The notes beneath the pieces were generated by a model. It had not been told where the DNA came from. It did no database searches and saw only the letters and a list, made by a program, of their open reading frames with translations. A stretch of 19,402 nucleotides of DNA from Muribaculaceae bacterium (GTDB taxonomy: Bacteria > Bacteroidota > Bacteroidia > Bacteroidales > Muribaculaceae), in contig JAIDTS010000237.1 in NCBI GenBank assembly GCA_029060585.1, positions 1 to 19,402 on the forward strand, given 5' to 3'. The stretch's first letter is position 1. Each line of letters starts with the position of its first letter. Of this stretch, positions 8,375-16,097 are shown piece after piece. The translations under genes and the position numbers were made by a program.

Positions 8375-8382
8375 CAAATTTA
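8375..8382 (-). promoter_or_regulatory. -7 element for the leftward four-gene run
   Basis: On the minus strand TAAATTTG (8382-8375) matches TAnnTTTG exactly, 64 nt before the ATG at 8311. No clear TTTG lies at the expected distance upstream; the closest candidates are poor T-rich stretches, so the promoter is only half supported. The leader contains a 6-bp TCCCTC/GAGGGA inverted repeat (8327-8351). Confidence 0.5.
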
Positions 8383-8493
8383 CACAAAATATTCGAAATA
8401 AACGGTTTTTCTACAAAAAAAATGTTTTTCTTATCCAAATTCCCTCGAATTATGTTTTACTTTTATAGATTTTTCTCTTTAAATTGATGTAAA

Positions 8494-9120
8494 GTGAACA
8501 ATTCAGACCATAAGATAATAGTTATCGGCCGTCAGTATGGCGGCACGGGTCGGAAGACCGGTCGCGCGCTCGCCAGTCGCCTCGGAATCCCCTACTATGA
8601 CAAGGAGATCATCAACAAGGTGTCGGCCAGCTACGGCTATGATCCCGACATTCTGTTCCGTGCCGATGAGAAGAAGCCATCCCCTTTCCGAAGCATGCTT
8701 CTCGGGAAATACGGCGTGATGGATATGTATGCCTCTTCTCCCCTTAGCAGAGAAGCCCTTTATGAGGCGCAGACCAATGTAATCCGGCAGATATGTCAGG
8801 AAGGGAGCTGTGTGATAGTCGGACGAACAGCCGACTACATTATGCGCGACCATCCGGGACTCATCAGCCTATTCATCCACGCGCCGCGGGAATGGAGGGC
8901 GCGCAACCTCGTAGATAGAGGTGAGGCCGCCTCAATCCAGGAGGCCCTGGTTAAGATCCGCAAGGCCGACAACGACCGGGAGGGATACTACAACTATTTT
9001 TCCGGAAGGAAATGGGGTGTAGCCGACAATTATCATATGACTCTCGACGCTTCGCTCCTGAAACCGGAAGAAATGGTCGAGATGATAGCATCTTTCGTGG
9101 AGAAGCATAAAAAGAACTGA
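8494..9120 (+). CDS. Cytidylate-kinase-like family protein
   Basis: 208 aa. The N-terminal IIVIGRQYGGTGRKTG (8-23) is the P-loop variant of cytidylate-kinase-like proteins, followed by LASRLGIPYYDKEII. GSCVIVGRTADYI, an FIHAP strand and the downstream RNLVDRGE lid-like segment complete a compact P-loop kinase. The natural substrate of this family is not known to me, and it is separate from the housekeeping Cmk. Start: GTG at 8494. A stop lies three codons upstream in frame, and the next in-frame ATG comes after the P-loop, so GTG is effectively forced. The stop is 42 nt before rnpB. No convincing promoter is visible in the T-rich region upstream. Confidence 0.85.
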   Translation: MNNSDHKIIVIGRQYGGTGRKTGRALASRLGIPYYDKEIINKVSASYGYDPDILFRADEKKPSPFRSMLLGKYGVMDMYASSPLSREALYEAQTNVIRQICQEGSCVIVGRTADYIMRDHPGLISLFIHAPREWRARNLVDRGEAASIQEALVKIRKADNDREGYYNYFSGRKWGVADNYHMTLDASLLKPEEMVEMIASFVEKHKKN

Positions 9121-9162
9121 AGTCAATGCGAACCTTACGGTTCACGTCAGCGTATACTATTT

Positions 9163-9552
9163 GCAGAAGGGAGGTCTGTCGCTTCATGCCGGGTGCATGA
9201 AGAGGAAAGTCCGGGCAACCCAGAGCACCATACTTGGTAACGTCAAGCCGGCGGCGACGTCGGGGACAATGTGACAGAAAACAACCGCCCTCTGGCCTCA
9301 GGGCCTCAGGGTAAGGGTGAAAAGGCGGGGTAAGAGCCCACCGGATGCCGTGGCGACACGGTATGCCGCACATCCTATGGGTTGCAAGGCCAAATACACC
9401 GGCAATTAAGGGCTGCTCGTCCATTGCCGGGGGGTAGGCTGCTCGGCGCTTCGGCGCCGGAGCCGTCTGGCGACAGACGGTCAAGATAAATGACAGACGG
9501 CGGTTCTCCTTCCTAGGATATCGCTACATAACCCGGCTTACATCCCTTCTGC
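9163..9552 (+). ncRNA. rnpB: RNase P RNA, bacterial class A
   Basis: This is the catalytic RNA that trims 5' leaders from pre-tRNAs. Landmarks in order: GAGGAAAGTCCGGGC (about 9200-9214), ACAGAAAACAACCGCC, CAGGGTAAGGGTGAAA, GGTAAGAGCCCACCGG, AGATAAATGACAGACGG and ACATAACCCGGCTTAC near the 3' end. All are core class A elements. The ends were set by the P1 helix: GCAGAAGGGA (9163-9172) pairs perfectly with TCCCTTCTGC (9543-9552). Internal stems with stable tetraloops are visible, e.g. CCGTCTG-GCGA-CAGACGG near 9464-9481 and GGCGC-TTCG-GCGCC. A terminator follows at 9563. The promoter is unclear; TATACTAT just before 9161 is a degenerate candidate. Confidence 0.96.
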
Positions 9553-9562
9553 ATTCTTTTAA

Positions 9563-9595
9563 GGGGGCGGCATCTCGTCCGCTCCCGTTTTTTTT
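9563..9595 (+). terminator. Intrinsic terminator of rnpB
   Basis: GGGGGCGG (9563-9570), 8-nt loop, CCGCTCCC (9579-9586), then G and eight T. The stem has one G-T wobble. Position and polarity fit termination of the RNase P RNA 11 nt after P1. Confidence 0.9.
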
Positions 9596-9603
9596 GAAAC
9601 ATA

Positions 9604-9611
9604 TACTTTTG
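9604..9611 (+). promoter_or_regulatory. Possible -7 element for the yihY-like gene
   Basis: TACTTTTG matches TAnnTTTG exactly, but it ends 9 nt before the ATG at 9621, which would leave a leader of only a few nucleotides. No TTTG lies at the correct upstream distance; that region is the rnpB terminator stem. Low confidence. Confidence 0.3.
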
Positions 9612-9620
9612 GATTTCACT

Positions 9621-11036
9621 ATGGCTGAAGAAAACAGTAAAAATGCAAAGGAATCACAGGCGCCGAAACGCTCTGGATGGATCGACAAATTGATCGAAAA
9701 AGCGGAGCGCGCATATGAATATTGCGTTTCCGGTGTCTGGTCAGACCCAAGCAAGTCTATGAAGGTACGGCTCATTAAGACAGTTAATCTTACCGTACAG
9801 GCCTTCCTCAATCGTGACCTTCAGATAAAGTCCATGGCTATTACCTATCAGACAGTCTTCGCAATGGTGCCGGCTCTCGCCCTCCTGCTCGCCATAAGCA
9901 AGGGATTCGGATTTCAGGAGATTGTGGAGAAGGAACTTTATACCTACTTCCCATCGCAAAGCAAGGCGCTCGGGGCCGCCCTGGGGTTCGTCGATTCATA
10001 TCTGGCGGAAGCTTCATCTGGAATCCTCGTGGGTGTAGGACTTATAGTTCTACTTTGGACACTGATATCGCTGCTCAGTAATATAGAAGATGCATTCAAC
10101 AATATCTGGGACCTCAAGACCGGCCGCAACACGATTCAGAAGATAAAGGACTATATAGCTATATTCCTACTGATTCCAATCCTCATGATCCTGAGCTCCG
10201 GAATCTCGATTTTCATGTCGTCTACCGTTCTCGCCGCGGTTCCTTTCGCTTTCCTGACGCCGATGGTCAACGCATTCATGGAACTTCTTCCGGTAGTTCT
10301 TACATGGGGAGCCTTCACTCTCTGCTTCTGGCTTATTCCTAACACTAAGGTGGAGTTTAAGTTCGCAGCCATATCGGGAGCGTTCTGCGCCGTGGCGTTC
10401 GAAGTGCTTCAGCTGCTTTTTCTCAACGGCCAGATCTACGTTTCGAAATATAACGCCATATATGGCTCTTTCGCATTCCTTCCCCTTATGCTTATATGGC
10501 TGCAGCTCAGCTGGCTCCTTCTGCTCTCCGGTTGCGGACTGACTTACTCGCTGCAAAACGTCTTCTCATATAATTTCTTTGGAAACCTCACGACTGTAGC
10601 GGAGAGTTATTTCCGCAAGGTGCTACTTGTGGTGACGGCCGTGATCTACCGTCGCTTCCATATCGGGCTCTCTGCTCCCACACGCAATAGCCTGTCGATG
10701 ACCTACGGTCTCCCTATAAGAATGGTCAGCGGCATTGCAGACAGACTTGAGAAAGCCGGACTGATACAGATTATTGAAAGCCGCGACGGAAAGAACGATC
10801 CGGGACTCATTCCTACCACCGACACCGACCGCATAATGGTGAAGGACGTGGTGGCAAGAGTTGAATCAGCAGGAATGAAAGACTTTATTCCTGAATTCAA
10901 TACTACCTACCGCCAGGCCCTCGCCGAACTCAACGACATATCGGAAAGAATGTATGAGGCGGCCGGCGACAAGCTTATAAGGGACCTTGACATTTTCGTT
11001 GATATTGACGAAAATTCAACAAACATTCAGTCATAA
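9621..11036 (+). CDS. YihY/BrkB family inner-membrane protein
   Basis: 471 aa from the ATG at 9621. A soluble, charged N-terminal tail (~45 residues) is followed by six hydrophobic segments within about 60-320. The family signature AITYQTVFAMVPALALLLAI is present, as are the NIEDAFNNIWDLK region and LPLMLIWLQLSWLLLLSGCG. The C-terminal ~140 residues are soluble and contain a winged-helix-like stretch (PTRNSLSMTYGLPIRMVSGI). YihY/BrkB proteins were once annotated as RNase BN, which is wrong; their transport role is not firmly established. A TTG 27 nt upstream is in frame but lies in the rnpB terminator T-run, so the ATG is preferred. The gene follows rnpB and is 114 nt before the glycogen operon. 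Confidence 0.9.
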   Translation: MAEENSKNAKESQAPKRSGWIDKLIEKAERAYEYCVSGVWSDPSKSMKVRLIKTVNLTVQAFLNRDLQIKSMAITYQTVFAMVPALALLLAISKGFGFQEIVEKELYTYFPSQSKALGAALGFVDSYLAEASSGILVGVGLIVLLWTLISLLSNIEDAFNNIWDLKTGRNTIQKIKDYIAIFLLIPILMILSSGISIFMSSTVLAAVPFAFLTPMVNAFMELLPVVLTWGAFTLCFWLIPNTKVEFKFAAISGAFCAVAFEVLQLLFLNGQIYVSKYNAIYGSFAFLPLMLIWLQLSWLLLLSGCGLTYSLQNVFSYNFFGNLTTVAESYFRKVLLVVTAVIYRRFHIGLSAPTRNSLSMTYGLPIRMVSGIADRLEKAGLIQIIESRDGKNDPGLIPTTDTDRIMVKDVVARVESAGMKDFIPEFNTTYRQALAELNDISERMYEAAGDKLIRDLDIFVDIDENSTNIQS

Positions 11037-11088
11037 ACCCTTTTTTTTATGTTATGCAACACTTTTGACCTTTTTTATTCATCATTAT

Positions 11089-11119
11089 TTTGCCAATAAA
11101 CAAAATTTGATTAAATTTG
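11089..11119 (+). promoter_or_regulatory. Promoter of the glycogen operon
   Basis: TTTG (11089-11092), 19-nt spacer, TAAATTTG (11112-11119, exact TAnnTTTG). The predicted start is near 11126, giving a leader of about 25 nt before the ATG at 11151. This is one of the best-formed promoters in the window. The three genes behind it use codons such as CTC, GAC and AAG heavily, consistent with strong expression. Confidence 0.75.
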
Positions 11120-11150
11120 CGTCTAATGAAATAAATGAATAACTACAGAT

Positions 11151-13112
11151 ATGAGTTACCTGAAATTTGACAAAAACCTTATGATAAACCTGGAGCAGAG
11201 CCTTCCAAAGGAAATGCTCCGCACCAACAAATCAGGAGCTTACCACTGCACGACTATCGTCGGCTGCAACACCCGCAAGCAGCACGGACTGCTCGTCATT
11301 CCCATCCCCGAGATGGACGACAAGGCTCACGTGCTCCTCTCGAGTCTCGACGAGACCGTGATCCAGCATGGCGCTCCATTCAATCTGGGTCTCCACCAGT
11401 ATGGGCCCGACGTGTTCTCCCCAAACGGTCACAAGTATATCCGCATGTTCGACTGCGAGACTGTACCTACAATGACCTACCGCGTGGGTGGCGTTGTCCT
11501 GACTAAGCAGAAGACTTTCATCAGCAATGAAAACCGCATTCTGATAAAGTATACGCTCGTCGACGCTCACTCCGACACGACCCTGCAGTTCCGCCCCATG
11601 CTCGCTTTCCGAAACGCCAACGACCTCGTAGTGGAGAATACCGCCATCAACAAGGAGATTCGCCACGTAGCCGAGGGTATTTCATGTTGCCTCTACTCAG
11701 GTTATCCCGATCTTGTGATGCAGTTCAATAAGCCGGTGAAGTGGGTCGACGACGGTCATTGGTACAAAGGCATTGAGTATTACAAAGACCGCGACCGTGG
11801 AATACCCTATAAAGAAGACCTCTGGGTGCCGGGCTATTTCGAGCTCCCTATCAAGAAGGGTGAGAGCATCATCTTCAGCGCAGGAACATCGGAAATCGAT
11901 CCCGCCGAACTCGAGGCCCTTTACGACAACGAGATCAAGAGCCGCACGCCGCGCACAAGTTTCTACAACTGCCTCAAGAACTCGGCCAAGCAGTTCTATC
12001 TTAAAAACAAAAGCGGTATGTATATCATGGCGGGATTCCCTTGGTATAATGTTCGCGCCCGCGATGAACTTATGGCTCTCCCCGGCTGTACACTCGCAAT
12101 CGATCATAAGGATGACTATATCCAGATTATGGGAACCTTCCTGAAGGCTCTAAAGAAGTATATCGAGACTGGCGACAAAGACCGTACCATTCATGAGATC
12201 GACCTCCCGGACATTCCTCTCTGGGCCATATGGGCAATTCAGCAGTATCGCCGTGCTACAGATACTCGTGCGTGCCGTGACCTATACGGCGAAGATGTAA
12301 AACGCCTCGTGGAGGATATCCGCAACGAACGTATCAAGAATCTTCACCTTAATTCCAACGGCCTACTGACGAGCAACGGTACGGATACTCCGGTGACCTG
12401 GCTTTCAGCTTCAATCAACGGACGCCCGATTATTCCCAGAAGCGGCTATATCGTTGAATTCAACGCATTGTGGTACAATGCACTGCGATTCCTTGTATCC
12501 CTCTATGAGGGAATCCCGGAAATGCAGTCGTATATCGACGAGCTGTCGGCTCTCGCCGACAAGATGAAGGTAAGCTTTATCGAGACTTTCCTCAATGATT
12601 TTGGCTATCTCTACGATTACGTCAACGGCTCATACGCCGACGTGGAGGTTCGCCCAAACATGGTGATAGCTATCGGTCTCGAATACAGTCCCCTTGACCG
12701 TCGCCAGCGCCGTAAGGTTCTCGACCTCGCTACCCGAGAGCTGCTCACCCCCAAGGGACTTCGTTCGCTCAGCCCGAAGAGCTATGCCTACCGTCCCAAC
12801 TATGTCGGAGGTCCGGTGGAACGTGAATTCGCAGTCCATCAGGGTCCCGTACGCCCCTGGCTGTTCGGATTCTACGCCGACGCCTATATCAAGGTGTTCG
12901 GCGTGAGCGGCCTCGGATTCATCGAGCGTAAGCTAATCGGTTACGAAGATGATATGTCGGAAAACTGCATCGGTTCGCTCAGCGAGATGTATGACGGCAA
13001 TCCCCCATTTGCAGGACGCGGAGCTGTTTCCACCGCCAAGAATGTCGGCGAGATACTGCGCACCATCAAGAACGTGAAAGAACTCAACAAATTACAGAAC
13101 TACGATAATTAA
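11151..13112 (+). CDS. Glycogen debranching enzyme family protein (amylo-alpha-1,6-glucosidase, GH133-like)
   Basis: 653 aa, cytoplasmic (no signal peptide). The N-terminal beta-rich domain (1 to ~270) carries GAYHCTTIVGCNTRKQHGLL, diagnostic for bacterial debranching-enzyme N-domains. The C-terminal (alpha/alpha)6 domain (about 275-640) carries AGFPWYNVRARDELMALPG (Arg304-Asp305), EFNALWYNAL (436-445), HQGPVRPW and SLSEMYDG (Glu612). It should remove alpha-1,6 branch glucose from glycogen. Oddity: where the family normally reads TWMDA this protein reads TWLSA (416-420), so Ser419 stands in the usual Asp position, by my alignment the general-acid position. GRD is also changed to ARD. Whether this lineage still hydrolyses is open. 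The glycosyltransferase gene starts 6 nt after the stop. Confidence 0.9.
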   Translation: MSYLKFDKNLMINLEQSLPKEMLRTNKSGAYHCTTIVGCNTRKQHGLLVIPIPEMDDKAHVLLSSLDETVIQHGAPFNLGLHQYGPDVFSPNGHKYIRMFDCETVPTMTYRVGGVVLTKQKTFISNENRILIKYTLVDAHSDTTLQFRPMLAFRNANDLVVENTAINKEIRHVAEGISCCLYSGYPDLVMQFNKPVKWVDDGHWYKGIEYYKDRDRGIPYKEDLWVPGYFELPIKKGESIIFSAGTSEIDPAELEALYDNEIKSRTPRTSFYNCLKNSAKQFYLKNKSGMYIMAGFPWYNVRARDELMALPGCTLAIDHKDDYIQIMGTFLKALKKYIETGDKDRTIHEIDLPDIPLWAIWAIQQYRRATDTRACRDLYGEDVKRLVEDIRNERIKNLHLNSNGLLTSNGTDTPVTWLSASINGRPIIPRSGYIVEFNALWYNALRFLVSLYEGIPEMQSYIDELSALADKMKVSFIETFLNDFGYLYDYVNGSYADVEVRPNMVIAIGLEYSPLDRRQRRKVLDLATRELLTPKGLRSLSPKSYAYRPNYVGGPVEREFAVHQGPVRPWLFGFYADAYIKVFGVSGLGFIERKLIGYEDDMSENCIGSLSEMYDGNPPFAGRGAVSTAKNVGEILRTIKNVKELNKLQNYDN

Positions 13113-13118
13113 CCAGAT

Positions 13119-14387
13119 ATGAAGGCATTAATGTTCGGGTGGGAATTCCCACCGCATATCCTTGGAGGCCTCGGCACTGCTTCTTACGGTCTGACCAAGG
13201 GAATGCACGCCAACGGAGACATGGACATCACTTTCGTGATTCCAAAGCCCTGGGGCGACGAAGAGAAAGGCTTCGCCCGCATCATCGGCGCCAACTGCAC
13301 TCCGGTTGCATGGCGCGATGTCAGCTGGGACTATGTTGAAAGCCGTATCGGCAAAGTGATGGACCCGCAGCTTTACTACGACCTCCGAGACCATATTTAC
13401 GCCGATTTCAACTACATGAAGCTCAACGACCTCGGATGCATAGAATTCTCAGGCCGATATCCCGACAACCTCATCGAGGAGATCAACAACTATTCGATTG
13501 TGGCCGGTGTGATCGCACGCACCGTGGAATGCGACATCATACATGCCCACGATTGGCTGACCTACCCTGCCGGTATACACGCCAAGAACGTCACTGGGAA
13601 ACCGCTCGTGATTCATGTCCACGCAACAGACTACGACCGCTCACGCGGCAATGTGAACCCTACCGTATTCGCCATCGAGAAAGACGGCATGGAGAACGCC
13701 GACCATATCATGTGCGTGTCGGAGCTTACGCGCCAGACAGTAATCCACAAATACGGCATCAATCCGGCGAAGGTCTCGACCGTGCACAACGCCGTTATTC
13801 CTCTTGATAAGGAATACCTCGACATAAAGCGACGCACCGAAGGCGAGAAGGTCGTGACTTTCCTCGGCCGAATCACTATGCAGAAAGGTCCCGAATATTT
13901 CGTCGAGGCTGCCGTAAAGGTTCTTCAGAAAGATAAGAACGTGCGTTTCGTAATGGCCGGCAGTGGCGACATGATGGACGCTATGATCAAACTCGTTGCA
14001 AAACGAGGCATTGCCGACCGGTTCCATTTCACCGGATTCCTCCGCGGTAAGGAGGTCTATGAGATGCTCCGCGACTCTGATGTCTACATTATGCCTTCGG
14101 TGTCCGAACCCTTTGGAATCTCGCCTCTCGAGGCTATGGAGATGGGAGTGCCGAGCATTATTTCCAAACAGTCAGGATGCGCCGAGATTCTTACCAACGT
14201 CATTAAGACCGACTACTGGGACATCGACGCCATGGCGGACGCTATCCACAGTATCCTACACTATCCGGCCATGTACAAGACCCTCCGCGACAAAGGCATC
14301 GAGGAAATCCACGGAATCACTTGGGAGAAAGTGGGCAAGAAGGTGATCGACATCTATAAGGATGTAATCGCCGCCCGCAACCATTAA
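13119..14387 (+). CDS. GT4-type glycosyltransferase, glycogen synthase-like
   Basis: 422 aa, cytoplasmic GT-B fold. The N-terminal MKALMFGWEFPPHILGGLGT holds the Gly-rich loop that binds the acceptor/donor phosphate. The middle has AHDWLTYPAG and VIHVHATDYDRSRG. The C-terminal nucleotide-binding half has FLGRITMQKGPEYF, giving the Arg251/Lys256 pair of GT4/GT5 enzymes, and EPFGISPLE (Glu330 to Glu338), the E-x7-E motif. All catalytic landmarks are intact. Position between a debranching enzyme and a GH57 protein supports chain elongation of storage alpha-glucan from a nucleotide-activated glucose. The nucleotide used cannot be read from the sequence. The gene is packed 6 nt behind the debranching enzyme and 30 nt ahead of GH57. 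Confidence 0.9.
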   Translation: MKALMFGWEFPPHILGGLGTASYGLTKGMHANGDMDITFVIPKPWGDEEKGFARIIGANCTPVAWRDVSWDYVESRIGKVMDPQLYYDLRDHIYADFNYMKLNDLGCIEFSGRYPDNLIEEINNYSIVAGVIARTVECDIIHAHDWLTYPAGIHAKNVTGKPLVIHVHATDYDRSRGNVNPTVFAIEKDGMENADHIMCVSELTRQTVIHKYGINPAKVSTVHNAVIPLDKEYLDIKRRTEGEKVVTFLGRITMQKGPEYFVEAAVKVLQKDKNVRFVMAGSGDMMDAMIKLVAKRGIADRFHFTGFLRGKEVYEMLRDSDVYIMPSVSEPFGISPLEAMEMGVPSIISKQSGCAEILTNVIKTDYWDIDAMADAIHSILHYPAMYKTLRDKGIEEIHGITWEKVGKKVIDIYKDVIAARNH

Positions 14388-14417
14388 TTAATATTCACTC
14401 ATCACAAGATACAAGTT

Positions 14418-15914
14418 ATGAAAAACGTCTGTTTTTATCTCAACATACACCAGCCATACCGTCTGAAGAGATACCGCTTCTTCGACATCGGCAACGACCA
14501 CTACTACTATGATGACTTCGCCAACGAAGACATCATCTCAAACCTCGCGGAACGCAGCTATATCCCGATGTGCCGCACGCTCCTTGAAATGGCCGACGAA
14601 TACGGACAGGACTTCAAGTGCGCAATTTCGATTTCCGGTACAGCAATCGAGCAGCTTCAGCAGTCCGAGCCCGAAGTGATCGAACTTTTAAGGAAGCTTT
14701 CCGATAAGGGATGCGTGGAATTCCTCGCAGGCACGTTTGCACACTCTCTTGCGGCTCTCGAGGATCCCGAAGAGTTCATGCGCCAGGTGAAAGTGGAGCA
14801 GAAGACCATTAAGATGGTATTTAGTCAGACACCGAAGGTGTTCGCCAATACCGAATTCATCTACGACGACGATATCGCCTCCCTGATTCAGGCTATGGGA
14901 TTCAAGGCCGCTATAGTGCCAGGTGCGAAGCATATCCTCGGATGGAAGAGTCCTGACTACGTTTACTCATCCGCTACAGCTCCCAAGCTTAAGCTCCTCT
15001 TCACAAACGACAAACTCGCTGCAGATATCGCCCACAATTTCAACAATACAGAATGGGCGGAATATCCCCTCACTGCTGATAAGTTCGTCAACTGGATCGC
15101 TGAGATGCCGGCTGAAGAACAGATTGTCAACATTGCCCTCAGCATGGACACATTCGGCGGATTCATTCCGGCAAGCTCCGGAATCTTTGACTTCCTAAAG
15201 GCTCTTCCTCGTTTCGGAAAGGAAAAGGGAGTTCGGTTCACTTCCCCTTCAGATGTTGTAGGAAAACTCAAGGCAGTCGATACCGTGACTATTCCATACG
15301 CCATCTCTTATGTTGACGGCACTCGCATCGACGTATCGGCATGGAAAGGCAACGACCTTCAGCGTGAGGCCCTCAACAAGCTCTATGGAATCGCAGAGCG
15401 AGTGTCTATGGTGGAAGACCGTAAAATCCAGCAGGACTGGGAATACCTTCAGGGCAGCGACCACTTCTTCTATATGGCCACCAACAATCAGGCAGACGCG
15501 GCTTTCAGCCCCTACGACAGCCCCTTCTCTGCGTTCACCAACTACATGAATGTGCTCGCAGACTTCCTTGTGCGCGTAGAAGAGCAGTTCCCCGAAAACG
15601 TCGACAACGAGGAACTCAACTCCCTGCTTCTGACCATCCGCAATCAGTCTTCCGAAATTGAGCAGCTATCTAAGGAAGTGAAATCCCTCCGCAAGAACAT
15701 CCTCGAAGCTGAAGACAGCAACTACGCCGCGGTTGTAGTAGAAGAAGCTCCCGCCATAGAGAAAAAGACTACGAAGGAGAAGAAAGCTCCTGCAAAGAAA
15801 GCCGCCAAAACAGCTGTCAAGAAGGCTGAAGATGCTCCTGTAGAAAAGAAAAAACCGGGACGCAAGCCCGGCCGTAAGCCTGCAGCTAAGAAAGAACAAG
15901 AACCGGACGAATAA
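14418..15914 (+). CDS. GH57 alpha-amylase-like protein with coiled coil and Lys-rich AT-hook-like tail
   Basis: 498 aa, no signal peptide. The GH57 domain (1 to ~300) shows LNIHQPYR (His11, conserved HQP), FLAGTFAHSL, NTEFIYDD with the nucleophile position Glu146 kept, and ALSMDTFGG (240-248). In active GH57 amylases the last motif reads MDYETFG with the catalytic Asp three residues before TFG; an ungapped alignment puts Ser242 there. GH57 amylase-like homologues lacking one or both catalytic residues are known, so this copy may bind or act weakly on glucan. A helical domain (~300-390) is followed by a coiled coil (about 398-435) and a 51-residue tail (448-498) with 17 Lys plus two GRKP repeats (PGRKPGRKPAAKK), an AT-hook/H1-like composition. 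It is the last gene of the glycogen operon, 37 nt before a strong hairpin. Confidence 0.9.
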   Translation: MKNVCFYLNIHQPYRLKRYRFFDIGNDHYYYDDFANEDIISNLAERSYIPMCRTLLEMADEYGQDFKCAISISGTAIEQLQQSEPEVIELLRKLSDKGCVEFLAGTFAHSLAALEDPEEFMRQVKVEQKTIKMVFSQTPKVFANTEFIYDDDIASLIQAMGFKAAIVPGAKHILGWKSPDYVYSSATAPKLKLLFTNDKLAADIAHNFNNTEWAEYPLTADKFVNWIAEMPAEEQIVNIALSMDTFGGFIPASSGIFDFLKALPRFGKEKGVRFTSPSDVVGKLKAVDTVTIPYAISYVDGTRIDVSAWKGNDLQREALNKLYGIAERVSMVEDRKIQQDWEYLQGSDHFFYMATNNQADAAFSPYDSPFSAFTNYMNVLADFLVRVEEQFPENVDNEELNSLLLTIRNQSSEIEQLSKEVKSLRKNILEAEDSNYAAVVVEEAPAIEKKTTKEKKAPAKKAAKTAVKKAEDAPVEKKKPGRKPGRKPAAKKEQEPDE

Positions 15915-15950
15915 TCGAAACGTAAAAGTCCAATTCATTACATAATCTAC

Positions 15951-15981
15951 AAGGACCCCGAGCCATCATCTCGGGGTCCTT
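15951..15981 (+). terminator. Hairpin terminator of the glycogen operon
   Basis: AAGGACCCCGAG (15951-15962), 7-nt loop, CTCGGGGTCCTT (15970-15981): a perfect 12-bp GC-rich stem 37 nt after the GH57 stop. The tail after it (CCATTTCAC) is only weakly T-rich, so termination may be imperfect or the stem may mainly protect the 3' end. Confidence 0.8.
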
Positions 15982-16064
15982 CCATTTCACTATAGCAGTA
16001 ATTCCCCTTAAAATATAAATCCAAGTTTATAATTCGCCTTCTCCGAGACGAATTAGCCTCCTTA

Positions 16065-16097
16065 TTTCGGTCTGTTCAGTTTTTATTGCTAATTTTG
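16065..16097 (+). promoter_or_regulatory. Promoter of the first GLPGLI gene
   Basis: TAATTTTG (16090-16097) is an exact TAnnTTTG. A TTTC at 16065-16068 stands 21 nt upstream as an imperfect -33 box. The predicted start is near 16104, which gives a leader of about 145 nt, the longest in this window. Confidence 0.55.

Noticed and set aside
9130..9143. GAACC-TTAC-GGTTC hairpin after the kinase-like stop
   Set aside because: A 5-bp stem with no T-tail; too weak to call a terminator.
8951..9484. 177-codon minus-strand reading frame
   Set aside because: It lies over the end of the cytidylate-kinase-like gene and most of rnpB; its translation is Pro/Arg/Cys-rich with no recognisable domain, as expected of antisense to a structured RNA.
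9594..9620. TTG start extending the YihY protein by nine residues
   Set aside because: The TTG lies in the rnpB terminator T-run, so it would be translated only from read-through RNA; the ATG at 9621 is adequate.
10167..10556. Minus-strand 129-codon frame inside the YihY gene
   Set aside because: Glu/Arg/Lys-rich antisense of hydrophobic codons; no start signal and no motif.
11032..11051. Possible terminator after the YihY gene (CATAAA...TTTATG with an eight-T run)
   Set aside because: The stem is only 6 AT-rich pairs and the T-run lies in the loop, not after the stem.
11232..12107. Two minus-strand frames (144 and 136 codons) within the debranching enzyme
   Set aside because: They are shadows of a high-bias coding gene; the compositions are non-globular and the plus-strand protein has clear family motifs throughout.
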